Shown here: piece after piece, positions 36,106 to 46,541 of the stretch | Layout: each line of letters begins with the position of its first letter | Position numbering within the stretch: the first letter of the stretch is position 1 | Assembly (NCBI GenBank): GCA_039033415.1 | Contig: JBCCCR010000004.1 | Coordinates: 1 to 64,000 of the forward strand | From: Pseudomonadota bacterium | Lineage (GTDB): Bacteria > Pseudomonadota > Gammaproteobacteria > Xanthomonadales > SZUA-38 | Direction of reading: 5' to 3' | DNA length: 64,000 nt | Made by a program: the position numbers and the translations under genes | The notes under the pieces: model-generated | Database searches by the model: none | What the model saw: only the letters and a program-made list of their open reading frames with translations | What the model was told of the DNA's origin: nothing

Positions 36106-36806
36106 GCTTGGACGTTCAAGTTTTCCCCGAAACGGCGTCATTGGTTGATGCTCTGGCCGACAGCATCGAACGCTGGGTCGACGAGGCCATCACGGCGCGG
36201 GGCAAAGCGCACGTGGTGCTGGCCGGCGGCAGCACGCCGCAGGCCCTCCATGCACAGCTGGCAGACCGGCCGTTGCCATGGTCGTCAATCGACTTTTTTT
36301 TCGGCGACGAGCGGTGCGTCCCGGCTGACCATGAACACGCCAACTTTCGAGCCGCGCAAGAGTCGTTGCTGTCCAGGGTGCCGGTTCGCGAGGCGCAGAT
36401 TCACCGCATGCGCGGCGAGGCCGGAGCCAATGCCGTTCGGGACTATGAGAACGAGTTGCCAGAGCGTTTCGACGTCACGCTATTGGGCATGGGCGAGGAC
36501 GGCCACACCGCGTCGCTGTTTCCGAACGCGAGTAGCCTCGAATCAACCGAGCGGGTCATTTACGTCGACGATAGCCCCAAGCCGCCCCCCGAGCGCATCA
36601 CACTCGGACTTCGAGCGATCAACGCCTCTCGCCACGTAGCGTTTATGGTGACCGGCGCGGGAAAAGCCCCCGCCCTTGCCCAGGTGCTGACCCAGCGCGT
36701 CAAAGATCCTCTGCCGGCGGCACGCGTTCAGCCGGACGATGGGACACTCACTTTTTTTATCGACACAAGCGCCGCAGCCGCGCTCGAAGGACAGCCTCAT
36801 GACTAG
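36102..36806 (+). CDS. pgl: 6-phosphogluconolactonase
   Basis: 234 residues from the ATG at 36102, sharing ATGA with the zwf stop. HVVLAGGSTPQALHAQLAD and IDFFFGDERCVPADHEHANF, then DVTLLGMGEDGHTASLFP, are the classic lactonase segments. It hydrolyses 6-phosphogluconolactone in the cytoplasm. The gnd start lies 8 bases before its end. Confidence 0.95.
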   Translation: MSLDVQVFPETASLVDALADSIERWVDEAITARGKAHVVLAGGSTPQALHAQLADRPLPWSSIDFFFGDERCVPADHEHANFRAAQESLLSRVPVREAQIHRMRGEAGANAVRDYENELPERFDVTLLGMGEDGHTASLFPNASSLESTERVIYVDDSPKPPPERITLGLRAINASRHVAFMVTGAGKAPALAQVLTQRVKDPLPAARVQPDDGTLTFFIDTSAAAALEGQPHD

Positions 36807-38190
36807 CCAGTTTGGTGTGATCGGCACCGCGGTGATGGGCCGCAATCTTGCCCTGAATATCCTGGATCACGACGTGACCGTGGCGGCCTGGAATCTGGAG
36901 CGAGACCTGCTCGATCGTGCGGTTCAGGAAAGCGAGGGGCGGCTCGTCCCTACCGACTCGATTGAGGCTCTGCTGGCAGAACTCGAACGGCCACGACGAA
37001 TCCTGCTGATGATCAAAGCCGGCAACCCTGTCGATATGGTCCTCGACCAACTCGCACCGCTGCTCGCCGAGGGCGATATTGTGGTGGACGGCGGTAACTC
37101 CCTGTTCACCGACACCCAGCGGCGGGAAAAGGCCTGGGCCGAGAAGGGGCTGCACTTTGTCGGCATGGGCGTTTCCGGCGGCGAGGAAGGCGCGCGCCAC
37201 GGACCGTCCCTGATGCCCGGCGGCAGCACGCACGCCTATCAGCACCTGAGTCCGGTGCTGGAGGCCATTGCCGCGGTCAGCGATTCCGGGCCGTGCGTGA
37301 CCCACGTAGGTCCGAACGGCGCCGGGCATTTTGTGAAAATGGTGCACAACGGGAGCGAATATGCCGACATGCAGGCGATTGCCGAGGCCTACGATCTGCT
37401 GCGGCGGGTCGGCGGCGTGAACAATGACGAACTCGCACGGATCTTTGCCGACTGGAACGCCGGACCGCTACAGTCATTTCTCATCGAAATCACGGCCCGC
37501 ATCTTCGAGAAGAAAGCTGGTGGCCAGCACCTGGTGGACGACGTGCTGGACCAGGCCGGACAGAAGGGAACCGGGCGCTGGACCGCTCAGCTCGCGCTTG
37601 AGCTCGGGGTTTCCATTCCCACCATCGCCGCCGCCATCGACGCGCGTGTGTTGTCGAGCGCCAAGACCCAGCGCGAACATGCGGCGACGCTGCTTGCGGG
37701 GCCAGCCTCGGTTGAGGCCCCCGACGCCATGGCTGAGCTCGTTCACGATGCGCTGTTTGCGACGAAGATCGCGTCTTACGCCCAGGGGATGGATCTTATT
37801 GCCCACGGAAGCGCCGCCAACAGCTGGGGAATCAACAACCGGGAAATGGCACGTATCTGGAAGGCTGGCTGCATCATTCGCGCAAGCTTCCTGGATACCA
37901 TCATGAAGGCTTACGAGAGCGATTCAGCCATCGCCAACCTGATGTTCGACGCCACCGTCCGAACGGAACTGGCGAAGCGGGTTCCAGCGCTTCGCCAGGT
38001 CGTGGGGCTCGCGGCGCAGGCGGGGATCCCCGCCCTGGCGATGAACGCCAGCCTGGCTTACTTCGACAGCGTGCGAACCGCACGGCTGCCGCAGAACCTG
38101 ACCCAGGCTCAGCGGGACGCGTTCGGGGCCCACACCTACCAGCGGGTGGACGATCCCGACGGCCCCGCTGTGCACACAAACTGGCTCTGA
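36799..38190 (+). CDS. gnd: 6-phosphogluconate dehydrogenase
   Basis: 463 residues from the ATG at 36799, overlapping pgl by 8 bases. The nucleotide fold begins FGVIGTAVMGRNLALNI. VGMGVSGGEEGARHGPSLMPGG and KMVHNGSEYADMQ carry the substrate-binding and catalytic Lys regions. The decarboxylating enzyme yields ribulose 5-phosphate and NADPH. With zwf and pgl it completes the oxidative pentose phosphate branch in one transcript. Confidence 0.97.
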   Translation: MTSQFGVIGTAVMGRNLALNILDHDVTVAAWNLERDLLDRAVQESEGRLVPTDSIEALLAELERPRRILLMIKAGNPVDMVLDQLAPLLAEGDIVVDGGNSLFTDTQRREKAWAEKGLHFVGMGVSGGEEGARHGPSLMPGGSTHAYQHLSPVLEAIAAVSDSGPCVTHVGPNGAGHFVKMVHNGSEYADMQAIAEAYDLLRRVGGVNNDELARIFADWNAGPLQSFLIEITARIFEKKAGGQHLVDDVLDQAGQKGTGRWTAQLALELGVSIPTIAAAIDARVLSSAKTQREHAATLLAGPASVEAPDAMAELVHDALFATKIASYAQGMDLIAHGSAANSWGINNREMARIWKAGCIIRASFLDTIMKAYESDSAIANLMFDATVRTELAKRVPALRQVVGLAAQAGIPALAMNASLAYFDSVRTARLPQNLTQAQRDAFGAHTYQRVDDPDGPAVHTNWL

Positions 38191-38211
38191 TGAGTCCTTC
38201 GGAGCGAGGCC

Positions 38212-39042
38212 TCAGGCCGGCTTTCTGAACACCAGCGTCATGCGGTCACTCTCGCCGATCCCGACGTAGCGCTCCCGATCGGTGTCGCCCTTCCTGAGCG
38301 TCGGCGGCAGGGTCCACACGCCCGTATCGTGATTAGCCGGGTCCTTCGGGTTCGCGTTGATCTCGGCGGTTTTGACGAGTTCGAAACCCTCGCTCTCAAA
38401 CATCGCGATGACCTCAGACTGCTTGAGGTAACCGTTATGGCCGCGGGTGTAGTCATAGGGTGCAGCTTCGCTGGCGCGGTGCTGTACAACACCGACAATC
38501 CCGCCCGGCTTCAGCAGACCGTAGAAATGGGCGATCGTCTCGTCGGCCAGGTCTTCCCGCGCAAGTCCGTGCATACCGCGAAACGTCAGCACCGCATCGA
38601 GCTTGCCCTGCCAGTCCGGCGCTTCATCGATCTCGACGGCGTGGACGCGCGCAGCGTCGACGCCGGTCCATTCAGCCACCCGACCCGGGAACGTTTCGGG
38701 AAAGGCTTTGGCGCGTGCCTGGCGCTCGGGGCTGGCGTTGGCCATGTAGCGCTCAACGTCCGCATTGATGCCGACATAGGTGCCGTCAGAGGCGATCCAA
38801 GGTGCCAGCAATCGCGTATACCAGCCTCCGCCGGGTCCGTATTCACCCACCGCCATGTCGGGCGTGAGGCCAAAGAAGGCGAGCGTCTCAGCCGGATGAC
38901 GGTATTGGTCCCGGGCCCGGTCTTCGTCGCGGTAGTCGGCGGCAAGCAGTTTGCCCATGTCCGCAGACTCGTGATGCCCCGCGTTAGCTAAGGTGATTGG
39001 CAGTACGGTGACCGCGAGCGCCGTGAGGATCACTCGATGCAT
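38212..39042 (-). CDS. exported methyltransferase-like protein
   Basis: 276 residues from the ATG at 39042 with CAGGAG upstream. A signal peptide (RVILTALAVTVLPITLANA) places a class I SAM-methyltransferase-like fold in the periplasm. VGEYGPGGGWYTRLLAPW is the glycine-rich loop, and LDAVLTFRGMHGL and FYGLLKPGGIVGVV match later strands. Such exported relatives are common in marine Proteobacteria and often annotated as methyltransferases, although SAM is not normally present there. True activity is unknown. Confidence 0.82.
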   Translation of the reverse strand: MHRVILTALAVTVLPITLANAGHHESADMGKLLAADYRDEDRARDQYRHPAETLAFFGLTPDMAVGEYGPGGGWYTRLLAPWIASDGTYVGINADVERYMANASPERQARAKAFPETFPGRVAEWTGVDAARVHAVEIDEAPDWQGKLDAVLTFRGMHGLAREDLADETIAHFYGLLKPGGIVGVVQHRASEAAPYDYTRGHNGYLKQSEVIAMFESEGFELVKTAEINANPKDPANHDTGVWTLPPTLRKGDTDRERYVGIGESDRMTLVFRKPA

Positions 39043-39161
39043 GGCAAAACTCCTGAAGTTGTGATTAAAAGCCGGCCGGAATTTTAGCAAATCGCCGGCA
39101 CGGAAGGTCGAAGTCGGCGGCGGCAAGAACTATCCTTAGCTCCATCGCTACTATCGAGTGC

Positions 39162-40382
39162 TTGCCCGTGACCCAAGGTGTTGCTGGATCGAACGCAAAA
39201 GCGGAGCTCGCGCGGCTGGCAGAACTGGAAGGGTCGTCCGGTGCACAGCCGCTGCCGCTAGCCGAATTTGAACGGCGGTTGGCCCAAGGCCGGGCGATGA
39301 TGGGCCAGCATGGTCTGCAGGCGGTTTACCTGTGTGCGGGCAGCAACCTGCTTTACTTCACCGGGACGAAATGGTCGCTGACCGAGCGCCTGGTGGGCGC
39401 CATCATTTTTCCTGACGGACCCGTCGAATATGTGCTGCCGGCCTTCGAGGAGGGCACTTTCTCCGCCTTTATGAAGGTGCCGGGCAAGCTCAACCTCTGG
39501 CAGGAGCACGAGTCGCCGTTTGAGCTCGTTCATCAGGTCCTTGAGTCTCGCGGCGTAGCCGGGGGCACGGTGGGCATCGACGAGGCGACGCCTTTCCACC
39601 ACTTCGGTGAAATTTCCGCCCTTCGCGACAGTCTGCGCTTCGTGGACGCGCGGCCGGTCACGGCCGGCTGTCGGATGCGAAAGTCACGGGCCGAGCTGGC
39701 GCTGATTCAGCAGGCCATGAACATCACGCTGGAAGTGCACAAGAGCGCTGCCCGGATCTTGAGGCCCGGTATTGAGACGACGGAGGTCGTCGACTTCATC
39801 GACACAGCGCATCGAACGATGGGGACCGCCGGCTCAACCTTCTGCGCGGTCCAGTTCGGCGAAGCCACCGCCTACCCGCACGGCGTCCCGGACCCGCAGG
39901 TCCTGGCGGATGGCGACATGGTGCTCATCGATACGGGCTGCCGGGTGCAGCATTACCACTCCGACATCACCCGCAGCTACGTGTTCGGACAGCCGAGAGA
40001 GCGTCAGCGCGAGGTCTGGACGGCGGAGCAGCAGGCGCAGGCTCGAGCCTTTTCGGCAGCACAGCCAGGAACAAGTTGTGGCGATGTCGACAGGGCCGCC
40101 CGGTCTTACCTGGAGTCACTGGGTTACGGCCCTGACTACGCGGTCCCGGGATTGCCCCACCGCACCGGTCACGGTCTCGGGCTGGACATCCACGAATGGC
40201 CCTACCTGGTTCGCAGTGACGATACGCTGCTGGCCGAGGGCATGTGCTTCAGCAACGAACCGATGCTGTGCCTGTACGGTGAATTTGGGGTACGCCTGGA
40301 AGACCACTTCTACATCACCGCTGAGGGTCCGCGGTGGTTCACTACCCCCAGCCCGTCGCTGGAAAATCCCTTCGGCTATTGA
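39162..40382 (+). CDS. M24-family metallopeptidase (Xaa-Pro dipeptidase-like)
   Basis: 406 residues from TTG 39162 or GTG 39168. An N-terminal creatinase-like domain (~1-170) is followed by the pita-bread catalytic domain. Metal ligands are seen as the Asp pair in IDTGCRVQHYHSDITRSY, His in RTGHGLGLDIHE, Glu in SNEPML and Glu in VRLEDHFYIT. It would cleave X-Pro dipeptides or a related amide. It is convergent with the S9 peptidase gene (7-base overlap), whose operon also holds a hydroxyproline-dehydratase-like gene. Confidence 0.9.
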   Translation: MPVTQGVAGSNAKAELARLAELEGSSGAQPLPLAEFERRLAQGRAMMGQHGLQAVYLCAGSNLLYFTGTKWSLTERLVGAIIFPDGPVEYVLPAFEEGTFSAFMKVPGKLNLWQEHESPFELVHQVLESRGVAGGTVGIDEATPFHHFGEISALRDSLRFVDARPVTAGCRMRKSRAELALIQQAMNITLEVHKSAARILRPGIETTEVVDFIDTAHRTMGTAGSTFCAVQFGEATAYPHGVPDPQVLADGDMVLIDTGCRVQHYHSDITRSYVFGQPRERQREVWTAEQQAQARAFSAAQPGTSCGDVDRAARSYLESLGYGPDYAVPGLPHRTGHGLGLDIHEWPYLVRSDDTLLAEGMCFSNEPMLCLYGEFGVRLEDHFYITAEGPRWFTTPSPSLENPFGY

Positions 40383-42688
40383 ACAGCCGCTGATCGGGGG
40401 CCTGGCGGCAGGTTTTCCAGCAGGAACCGGGTCATCAGCCCGTAGAGATGCCGCTTCGTGTTGGGCTTCTCGTCGATGCTGTGGCTGCGGTCCGGATAAG
40501 GCATGAACGTAAAGGTCTTGTTCAGGCCAATCAGCCGATCGATCAGCTGCACCGAACTCTGGTAGTGCACGTTGTCGTCTGCCGTGCCGTGAATCACCAG
40601 AAGATTACCTTCCAGGCCGGCGGCGTGGGTGATCGGTGAGCCCTGGACATAACCCTCCTCGTTATCCTCGAGCAGACCCATATAGCGTTCCTGGTAAATG
40701 GTGTCGTAAAGACGCTGGTCGCTGACGAACGACAGCGCGATACCCGTTTGGTAAATCTCAGGGTATTTGAATAGCGCGTTGAGGGTCATCTGCCCGCCGC
40801 CGCTCCAGCCCCAGCTCCCGACCCGCCCCGGATCCAGATACGGTCGCTCAGCCAGCAGTGCCCTGACCGCTCGCGCCTGATCCTCAGAAGCCAGAATGCC
40901 GATCTGGCCATAGATCGACTTTCGCCACGCCCGACCTCTGGGGCCCGGCGTGCCGCGGCTGTCCACGCTGGCAACGATGTACCCCTGCTGCGTCAGCAGC
41001 AGATGCCACGCGTGGCGGTCACTGCGCCAGCGGTTGATCACCGTCTGGCCTGCCGGCTCGCTGTAGACGTACATCAGCAGCGGATACTGTTGGGTCGGGT
41101 CAAAGTTGTGGGGCTTCATCATCCAGCCGTCGAGCTCGACGCCATCCTCAATGACTACTCGAAAGAACTCGGTGGCTCCCTGTGGCGTGGCGGCCAGTGC
41201 GTCGACCACTTTTTGGTTGTCCAACACCGTCCGCAACGATCGGTGGTCAGGCAGCGCCACAAAGTCCACCCGCGGAGGAGACCTAAGCGTTGAGGCGGTA
41301 TGGAAAGCCCAGCGCGAGTCGGGCGAGATGTCGTAGGCGTGTACGCTGGATGGACCGACCGGCGTGAGTCGTTCAACCCTCGCCGGGCCGCCCAGCGGGG
41401 AGCGAAAGAGGTAGCGGGCCGCATTGTCCTCTGGTGAAGCCAAGTAGTAGACAAAACCGTTTGTCGTGTCGATGTGGGACACCTCGATGATGTCGAAATC
41501 TCCTGGCGTCAGCAGCGTTACCTTTGAGCCATCGCGCGACACGCGGTAAAGGTGGCGCCAGCCGTCCCGGTCGCTCAGCCACGTAAACGACTCACCGTCG
41601 GCCAACCATTTGACGTCGTCGTGGATATCAATCCATGCATCGTCCGTTTCTGTGAGAATGACCCTGGCTGATCCGTCGGTCGCGCCCGCCAGCATCACCT
41701 GGTTTCGATTCTGGCGGCGATTGACGTACTGCAGCAGCACCTCGTCAGAACTGTCGGCCCAGTCCATCCGGGGGACGTAGTTTTGGCGCGGGTCACCCGG
41801 CAGCTCAATCCACGTGGTGCGCGCTGACTCAAGCTCCACGACGCCGACGCGAACGGCGGAGTTCGTGCTGCCGACTTTGGGATACTGCAGCGGGATGGGC
41901 TGAGAGTAGACGTCGCCGGTGTCATTCATCATGTAAAAGGTGCCGACGCCTTCGGTATCGAATTGCCAGTAGCAGATTCGCCTGGAATCGGGGCTCCACT
42001 TAAATCCGAGGCGCAGACCAAACTCTTCCTCGTTCACCCAGTCGCCCGTTCCGTTCACCACCAGCTCGGATCCGTCACGGGTCAGCTGCCGAGCCGACCC
42101 GCCTTCCACGCTCTCCACGTAAAGGTTGTTCTCCCGGACGTACGCCACATGCCGGCTGTCCGGTGAAAACCGCGCATACATCAGGGTTGAAGGCTCAGCG
42201 TCCGCGCCCACCTGACGCAGCTTGCCGGTCGCTAGCTTCAGCAGCCAGTAATCGCCCAGCGATTCGTAGCGCCGAAACTTTTTGGTGTTGGTGCTGATCA
42301 GGGCGAACTGCCCGTCATCAGACCAGGCATAGTCCTTGATCTCGAGCGGCCGCTCCTGCCCCTCGGGGATCAGCTGGCGAGCGCTGACCTTGACGTTACG
42401 CTCGCCCGATCGGGCGTCGTGCCGAACGATGTCATAGCCATCTTGCACCGCCGTCGATATTTCCACGGTGGTGTAGTGGTCGCCGTCACCCAGCCATTTG
42501 CTCGGCACCACGGTACCCAGGTCAAACGCTTTGTCGTGAAAAATGTGGCCGACGGTCAGGAGTTGCGACGCGCCGGACACGGGTTCGGACTGCTCGCCGG
42601 TCTGCGCGCACACTCCGCCGCCAAAAACCAACGCCAGAACGGCCGCGGACAGACCGAGTGGGTTAGCGAAGGCAGGTCGGGCCATCAA
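40376..42688 (-). CDS. S9 prolyl oligopeptidase/dipeptidyl peptidase IV-like enzyme
   Basis: 770 residues with a signal peptide ([18 protein letters not shown]). An eight-bladed propeller (~40-500) with repeats such as [18 protein letters not shown] and [16 protein letters not shown] covers a C-terminal alpha/beta hydrolase domain. The catalytic Ser is in [11 protein letters not shown], Asp in [12 protein letters not shown] and His in [20 protein letters not shown] motif recalls the Glu pair that anchors the free N-terminus in DPP IV, so dipeptides X-Pro are the likely products. Its ATG overlaps the upstream gene stop by 4 bases. Confidence 0.93.
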   Translation of the reverse strand: MMARPAFANPLGLSAAVLALVFGGGVCAQTGEQSEPVSGASQLLTVGHIFHDKAFDLGTVVPSKWLGDGDHYTTVEISTAVQDGYDIVRHDARSGERNVKVSARQLIPEGQERPLEIKDYAWSDDGQFALISTNTKKFRRYESLGDYWLLKLATGKLRQVGADAEPSTLMYARFSPDSRHVAYVRENNLYVESVEGGSARQLTRDGSELVVNGTGDWVNEEEFGLRLGFKWSPDSRRICYWQFDTEGVGTFYMMNDTGDVYSQPIPLQYPKVGSTNSAVRVGVVELESARTTWIELPGDPRQNYVPRMDWADSSDEVLLQYVNRRQNRNQVMLAGATDGSARVILTETDDAWIDIHDDVKWLADGESFTWLSDRDGWRHLYRVSRDGSKVTLLTPGDFDIIEVSHIDTTNGFVYYLASPEDNAARYLFRSPLGGPARVERLTPVGPSSVHAYDISPDSRWAFHTASTLRSPPRVDFVALPDHRSLRTVLDNQKVVDALAATPQGATEFFRVVIEDGVELDGWMMKPHNFDPTQQYPLLMYVYSEPAGQTVINRWRSDRHAWHLLLTQQGYIVASVDSRGTPGPRGRAWRKSIYGQIGILASEDQARAVRALLAERPYLDPGRVGSWGWSGGGQMTLNALFKYPEIYQTGIALSFVSDQRLYDTIYQERYMGLLEDNEEGYVQGSPITHAAGLEGNLLVIHGTADDNVHYQSSVQLIDRLIGLNKTFTFMPYPDRSHSIDEKPNTKRHLYGLMTRFLLENLPPGPRSAAVQ

Positions 42689-43788
42689 CGGTACTCAGCG
42701 ACGGGCTTGCCCAGCACTTCCATGCGGGGAGAGATGCCAAGGCCCGGGTCCTCCGACGCTGTCATGGTCCCGTTCTGCCGCTGCGGCGCGCCGGTGGCGC
42801 TGCTGACGGTCACGTAGCTGTTGAAGTCGGTGGCCGAGAACCTGAGCGATTCCGGCGTTGAGTGCGCCAGGTGCGCAATGGCCGCCGTGATGATGTCGCC
42901 GCCCCAGCTGTCTTCGATGGTCATGGGGATATTGAGCGACACGCAAAGATCACGGATCTGCCGGGCCCGGGTGAGGCCGCCGACCTTGGAGATCTTCAGG
43001 TTGATCACGTCCATGGCCCGGTCTTCGTGGGCGCGCAGCAGCGCATCAAGGCCGGTCACGTTTTCGTCCAGCACAAGAGGCAGGGACGTTTTTTCCCGGA
43101 CGGTTCGGCAGTGCTCATACAAGGCACAGGGCTGCTCGATGTACACATCCCGGTCACTGACGGCAGCCACAACCCGCAGCGCGTCGTCGAGCCGCCAGCC
43201 GGTGTTGGCGTCAGCCACGAGCGTCTCACCGTCCTTTAGCACGTCCGCCACGGCGTGAATGCGGCGGATGTCATCAGGCACGAGGCCGCCGACCTTGAGC
43301 TGAAAACAGGCATAACCCTCATTGCGATAGCCGGCGACGTTGTTTGCCATCTCCTCGGCAGGACCCTGACTGATGGCGCGGTAAAGCTCAATGCTGTCGC
43401 CGAAGCGGCCACCCAGCAGATGGCAAACCGGCAAACCGCTCACCTTTCCCAGCAGATCCCAGCAGGCCATATCGAGCGCAGACTTGACGTACGGATGGCC
43501 CAGCAGGGCCTGATCCATCAGGCGATTGATTTTTGCGACCGCCGTCGGGTCCTGGCCCAGCAGGGTTGGGGCCAGCTCTCCAATGCCGGCGCGCGCGCCG
43601 TCCGCGAAGGCTGGGAGATAGAAGGGCCCAAGAGGGCAGACCTCGCCGTAGCCGATCGCTCCGTCGTCCGTGATCAGCTCAACGATTGTGCTGTCGAACA
43701 CCTCGACATATTTTCCGCCGGACCAGGAATAGCGACCCTCAACCAGTGGCAGGTCCACCTGGTAGACGCGAATGGCGGTGATCTTCAT
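42685..43788 (-). CDS. enolase-superfamily enzyme, cis-3-hydroxy-L-proline dehydratase-like
   Basis: 367 residues. The opening ([20 protein letters not shown], then [13 protein letters not shown]) and [23 protein letters not shown] closely recall cis-3-hydroxyproline dehydratases and hydroxyproline-betaine epimerases of the MLE subgroup. The first base is in CFQLKVGG. Metal ligands lie in VADANTGW and VLDENVTG, and the second Lys in [10 protein letters not shown]. The product of the dehydratase would be delta1-pyrroline-2-carboxylate. A dipeptide epimerase is an alternative, but the N-terminus favours the proline group. It is operonic with the S9 peptidase. Confidence 0.8.
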   Translation of the reverse strand: MKITAIRVYQVDLPLVEGRYSWSGGKYVEVFDSTIVELITDDGAIGYGEVCPLGPFYLPAFADGARAGIGELAPTLLGQDPTAVAKINRLMDQALLGHPYVKSALDMACWDLLGKVSGLPVCHLLGGRFGDSIELYRAISQGPAEEMANNVAGYRNEGYACFQLKVGGLVPDDIRRIHAVADVLKDGETLVADANTGWRLDDALRVVAAVSDRDVYIEQPCALYEHCRTVREKTSLPLVLDENVTGLDALLRAHEDRAMDVINLKISKVGGLTRARQIRDLCVSLNIPMTIEDSWGGDIITAAIAHLAHSTPESLRFSATDFNSYVTVSSATGAPQRQNGTMTASEDPGLGISPRMEVLGKPVAEYR

Positions 43789-43800
43789 TAAGCGCGGGAC

Positions 43801-44694
43801 TTACTCGCCCAGAAACCCCGCGACCAGCTTAGCGCTGGCCTCGGGCTTTTCGAAAAACAAAAAGGTTCCCCCATCCTCGATCACCTGCCGACGAGCGTTG
43901 GGCAGCAGCTTGAGCAGCGTTTCCTGGTGACTGACATATTCGTCGCGCGCGCCCTGAGTCAGGAGCACATCGCGGTCCTTCAGGCTGGCCAGAGCGGGTC
44001 GCCGGTCCCAGCGCAGCACCCCGTAATGCGCATCATAGGGACGCAGCCGGGTAGCCATATTGCCAATGTAGGGGATGAGGATCTCCTCGGGAGTCGACTC
44101 CGGCATGTAGCCGACGAAACGCTGCCAGGCCTGACTCAAGGAGACACCCTCCCGGTCCACACGCTTGCGGTTTTCCAGGTCGAGACTCTCGGTAAAGGCC
44201 TCAGATTCTTCTTTATCCTTCACTCCGCTGGTGCCGGACAAAATAACCTTCTGCACCCGGTTGGGGTACTTCCAGGCGAAGTTCATCGCGACAAGCGCAC
44301 CGCCGTGGTGGCCAAGCACGTGAAATTTGTCCACATTGAGGTGTTCAAGGACAGCGAGTCCGGACGCGGTGTACTCATCGACCCCTAGCTCGTGATCCGG
44401 GTCGTCCGAGTGTCCGTGGCCCGGCCAGTCCCAGGTGATCAGTCGATAGCGATCAGCTAGATAAGGCACCAGGCCGGCGTACTCCTCCCCGGAGGACGAC
44501 GACTGGTGCACCAGCAGCAGCGTCTCACCCTGCCCGGCCTGCCAGTAGTGAATCTGCCCTTTCGGCGTGTTGACGTAGCCCTGCGTGATGGCCGGGTTAG
44601 AAGTGGTTCGCATCAGGGCCTCCTCAGCTGCGGCGTCCGGTGCCCATACAGGCAGCCCGAGCAGCAAGGCTGGGACGATCGATAAGAATCTCAT
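43801..44694 (-). CDS. exported alpha/beta-hydrolase-fold protein lacking Ser and His of the triad
   Basis: 297 residues with a signal peptide (LSIVPALLLGLPVWAPDAAA). The fold is clear: LLLVHQSSSSGEEYAGLVPY, LITWDWPGHGHSD, and an elbow reading LGHHGGALVAMNF. The nucleophile position is His130 instead of Ser. At the C-terminus EDGGTFLFFEKPE has Thr277 where the catalytic His normally sits; the Asp candidate in GARDEYVSH remains. It starts the operon with the epimerase-like gene 12 bases downstream. It may bind rather than hydrolyse, or use a different mechanism. Confidence 0.85.
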   Translation of the reverse strand: MRFLSIVPALLLGLPVWAPDAAAEEALMRTTSNPAITQGYVNTPKGQIHYWQAGQGETLLLVHQSSSSGEEYAGLVPYLADRYRLITWDWPGHGHSDDPDHELGVDEYTASGLAVLEHLNVDKFHVLGHHGGALVAMNFAWKYPNRVQKVILSGTSGVKDKEESEAFTESLDLENRKRVDREGVSLSQAWQRFVGYMPESTPEEILIPYIGNMATRLRPYDAHYGVLRWDRRPALASLKDRDVLLTQGARDEYVSHQETLLKLLPNARRQVIEDGGTFLFFEKPEASAKLVAGFLGE

Positions 44695-44733
44695 GGCGGT
44701 GTACCTCGCATTAGCGGGGAGATTATGGACCGA

Positions 44734-46458
44734 TCAGATGGGCAGTCCAATTTTCTTGAGCACCGCATGCCAACGCGGGTCGTCCCGCAGGTAGGCCAGC
44801 TGCCAGCTGAGCTTCATTTCAATCAGGGCCGGATCCCGGGCGTCAGCCGCCTGGTTAAGGAGCTCAAACACCTTTTCACTGTCACCACAAAGCCCGTAGA
44901 TCTCGGACGCGTTGAACACCTCACGTTGCGCGATCAGATCATCAGCAATCGCGTAGGCCGCCTCTGTCTCCTGCGCCTTGCAGGCGATCATGCCGTTGCC
45001 AATGGTTCGCCAGATGGGCGAGGTTTCGCGTGCGTTCGCCTCGCGCGCCGCGTCCAGGTTGTCCTGCGCCAGCATCACCTTGCTGAGCTGGTAGTTGGCG
45101 AAGCCGGAGTCCGGCTTAAACTCCAGCACCTTGCTGATCATCTCCTCAGCGAGGTCAACTTTTCCCGCAGCCAGCGCGTTCAGGCTGTAGTTGGAGTAAG
45201 TCAGATGATTGAGCGGATCGCGGTCGACGATACGCTGGAACGACTCCATGGCCTCGTCATAGCGTCCGAAGCGGCCATAGATGGTCCCGAGCCTGCGCAG
45301 CGCCGTAATGTGGTTCGGGTCAATATCCAGGGCTCGCTTCAGGTCGATTTCTGCACCGGTGTAGTCACGCGCAATGACCTGTTTGATCAACGCGCGGGCG
45401 ACGTAGGCGTCAGGCAGCTCCGACCCCAGCTTCAGCGCCTCATCGATCAGTGCGGTGGCCCGGTCGATGCCCAGCTCGCGGTCCAGTGCCGCCAAATTCA
45501 GAGCCAGCATCATGTTGGCGTTCGCCAACCCCACCAAAGGCTCGGCGAAGTCCGGGTCAGCCGCTCTCGCCTGATTAAAGTAGTCGATCGCCTGCTGCTG
45601 GTTCTCAACCGAAATCAGTCCCTGCAAATAGTTGCCCTGCTGATAAGCCTTGTACGCAGCCGCGACGACAGCGCGCTCCTCGGGCTCCTCTTCCGGCTTG
45701 TTCAGTAAACGGCCCTCAAGCGCATCGACCACCGCCTGCGCGATTTCATCCTGCACCTGGAAAATGTTGGTGAGCTGGCGATCGAACTTGGCTGACCACA
45801 GCGTCTTGCCCTGATCGGCATCAATCAAACTGGTGCTGATACGCACGTTGTTGTCCACCGCCCGGACCGAACCCTCCAGAATCGTGCCGACACCGAGGGT
45901 TTTGCCGATGGTCTTAAAGTCGCCCTCATGATTTTTGAACTGAAACGCGGACGTTCGCCCCGTGACCTTGAGATCGGTTTTGCGCGACAACAGGTTAAGC
46001 AGCTCGACGGTCAGGCCCTCGGCAAAATACTCCTGGTCACGCTGCGCGCTCATGTCCGCAAAAGGAAGTACCGCGATGGCGCGCAGCTGCTCACCGCGAA
46101 CCGCGTCCGACTGCCAGATCTTCTCCAAGATGAAGTAGCCAACCGCCAACGCCAGCACCCCCATGATCACCAGGTCGGTCTTGCGGTCGGCTCGGGCCTT
46201 GAAACGGACCTCTTCCGAGGTGTCGACGCCGTCCTCGCGCTTGATGCCTTCCGGCGTCAGCTCGAACATCCACGCCACGATCAGCGCAATCGGCAGGCCG
46301 CCGGCCAGGGTCAACACGACGGCCCGCATGATCCAGTCGGGGGCGTCGAAGGTTTCGAGCAGCAGATCGGACGCTTCCACCAGCGCCCAGCCAACGACCA
46401 CGTAGCCGATCGCGACGCGAATGACGTTTCGCCGCTTCAGTTCCTGAAAGAAAGACAA
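44734..46458 (-). CDS. membrane-anchored FlgO/TolB-like and TPR protein
   Basis: 574 residues. A cytoplasmic start SFFQELKRRNVIRVAIGYVV, two helices (to ~60) and a third (LVIMGVLALAVGYFILEKIW, ~93-112) are followed by a periplasmic FlgO-like domain. IAVLPFADMSAQRDQEYFAEGL, LKVTGRTSAFQFK and LEGSVRAVDNNVRISTSLID mark it. Roughly seven TPRs then run to the C-terminus. This architecture normally carries a winged helix or cyclase domain at the N-terminus; here it is absent. It stands 126 bases beyond the giant gene on the same strand, with a terminator between. Confidence 0.87.
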   Translation of the reverse strand: MSFFQELKRRNVIRVAIGYVVVGWALVEASDLLLETFDAPDWIMRAVVLTLAGGLPIALIVAWMFELTPEGIKREDGVDTSEEVRFKARADRKTDLVIMGVLALAVGYFILEKIWQSDAVRGEQLRAIAVLPFADMSAQRDQEYFAEGLTVELLNLLSRKTDLKVTGRTSAFQFKNHEGDFKTIGKTLGVGTILEGSVRAVDNNVRISTSLIDADQGKTLWSAKFDRQLTNIFQVQDEIAQAVVDALEGRLLNKPEEEPEERAVVAAAYKAYQQGNYLQGLISVENQQQAIDYFNQARAADPDFAEPLVGLANANMMLALNLAALDRELGIDRATALIDEALKLGSELPDAYVARALIKQVIARDYTGAEIDLKRALDIDPNHITALRRLGTIYGRFGRYDEAMESFQRIVDRDPLNHLTYSNYSLNALAAGKVDLAEEMISKVLEFKPDSGFANYQLSKVMLAQDNLDAAREANARETSPIWRTIGNGMIACKAQETEAAYAIADDLIAQREVFNASEIYGLCGDSEKVFELLNQAADARDPALIEMKLSWQLAYLRDDPRWHAVLKKIGLPI

Positions 46459-46541
46459 ACGTTAGCCCTCGAAGTGCATATTGGGTTCCAGCCGGTCAGC
46501 CTCGATTATCGCATTTCGCCCGGCAGCAGGTCAGGTTAATT

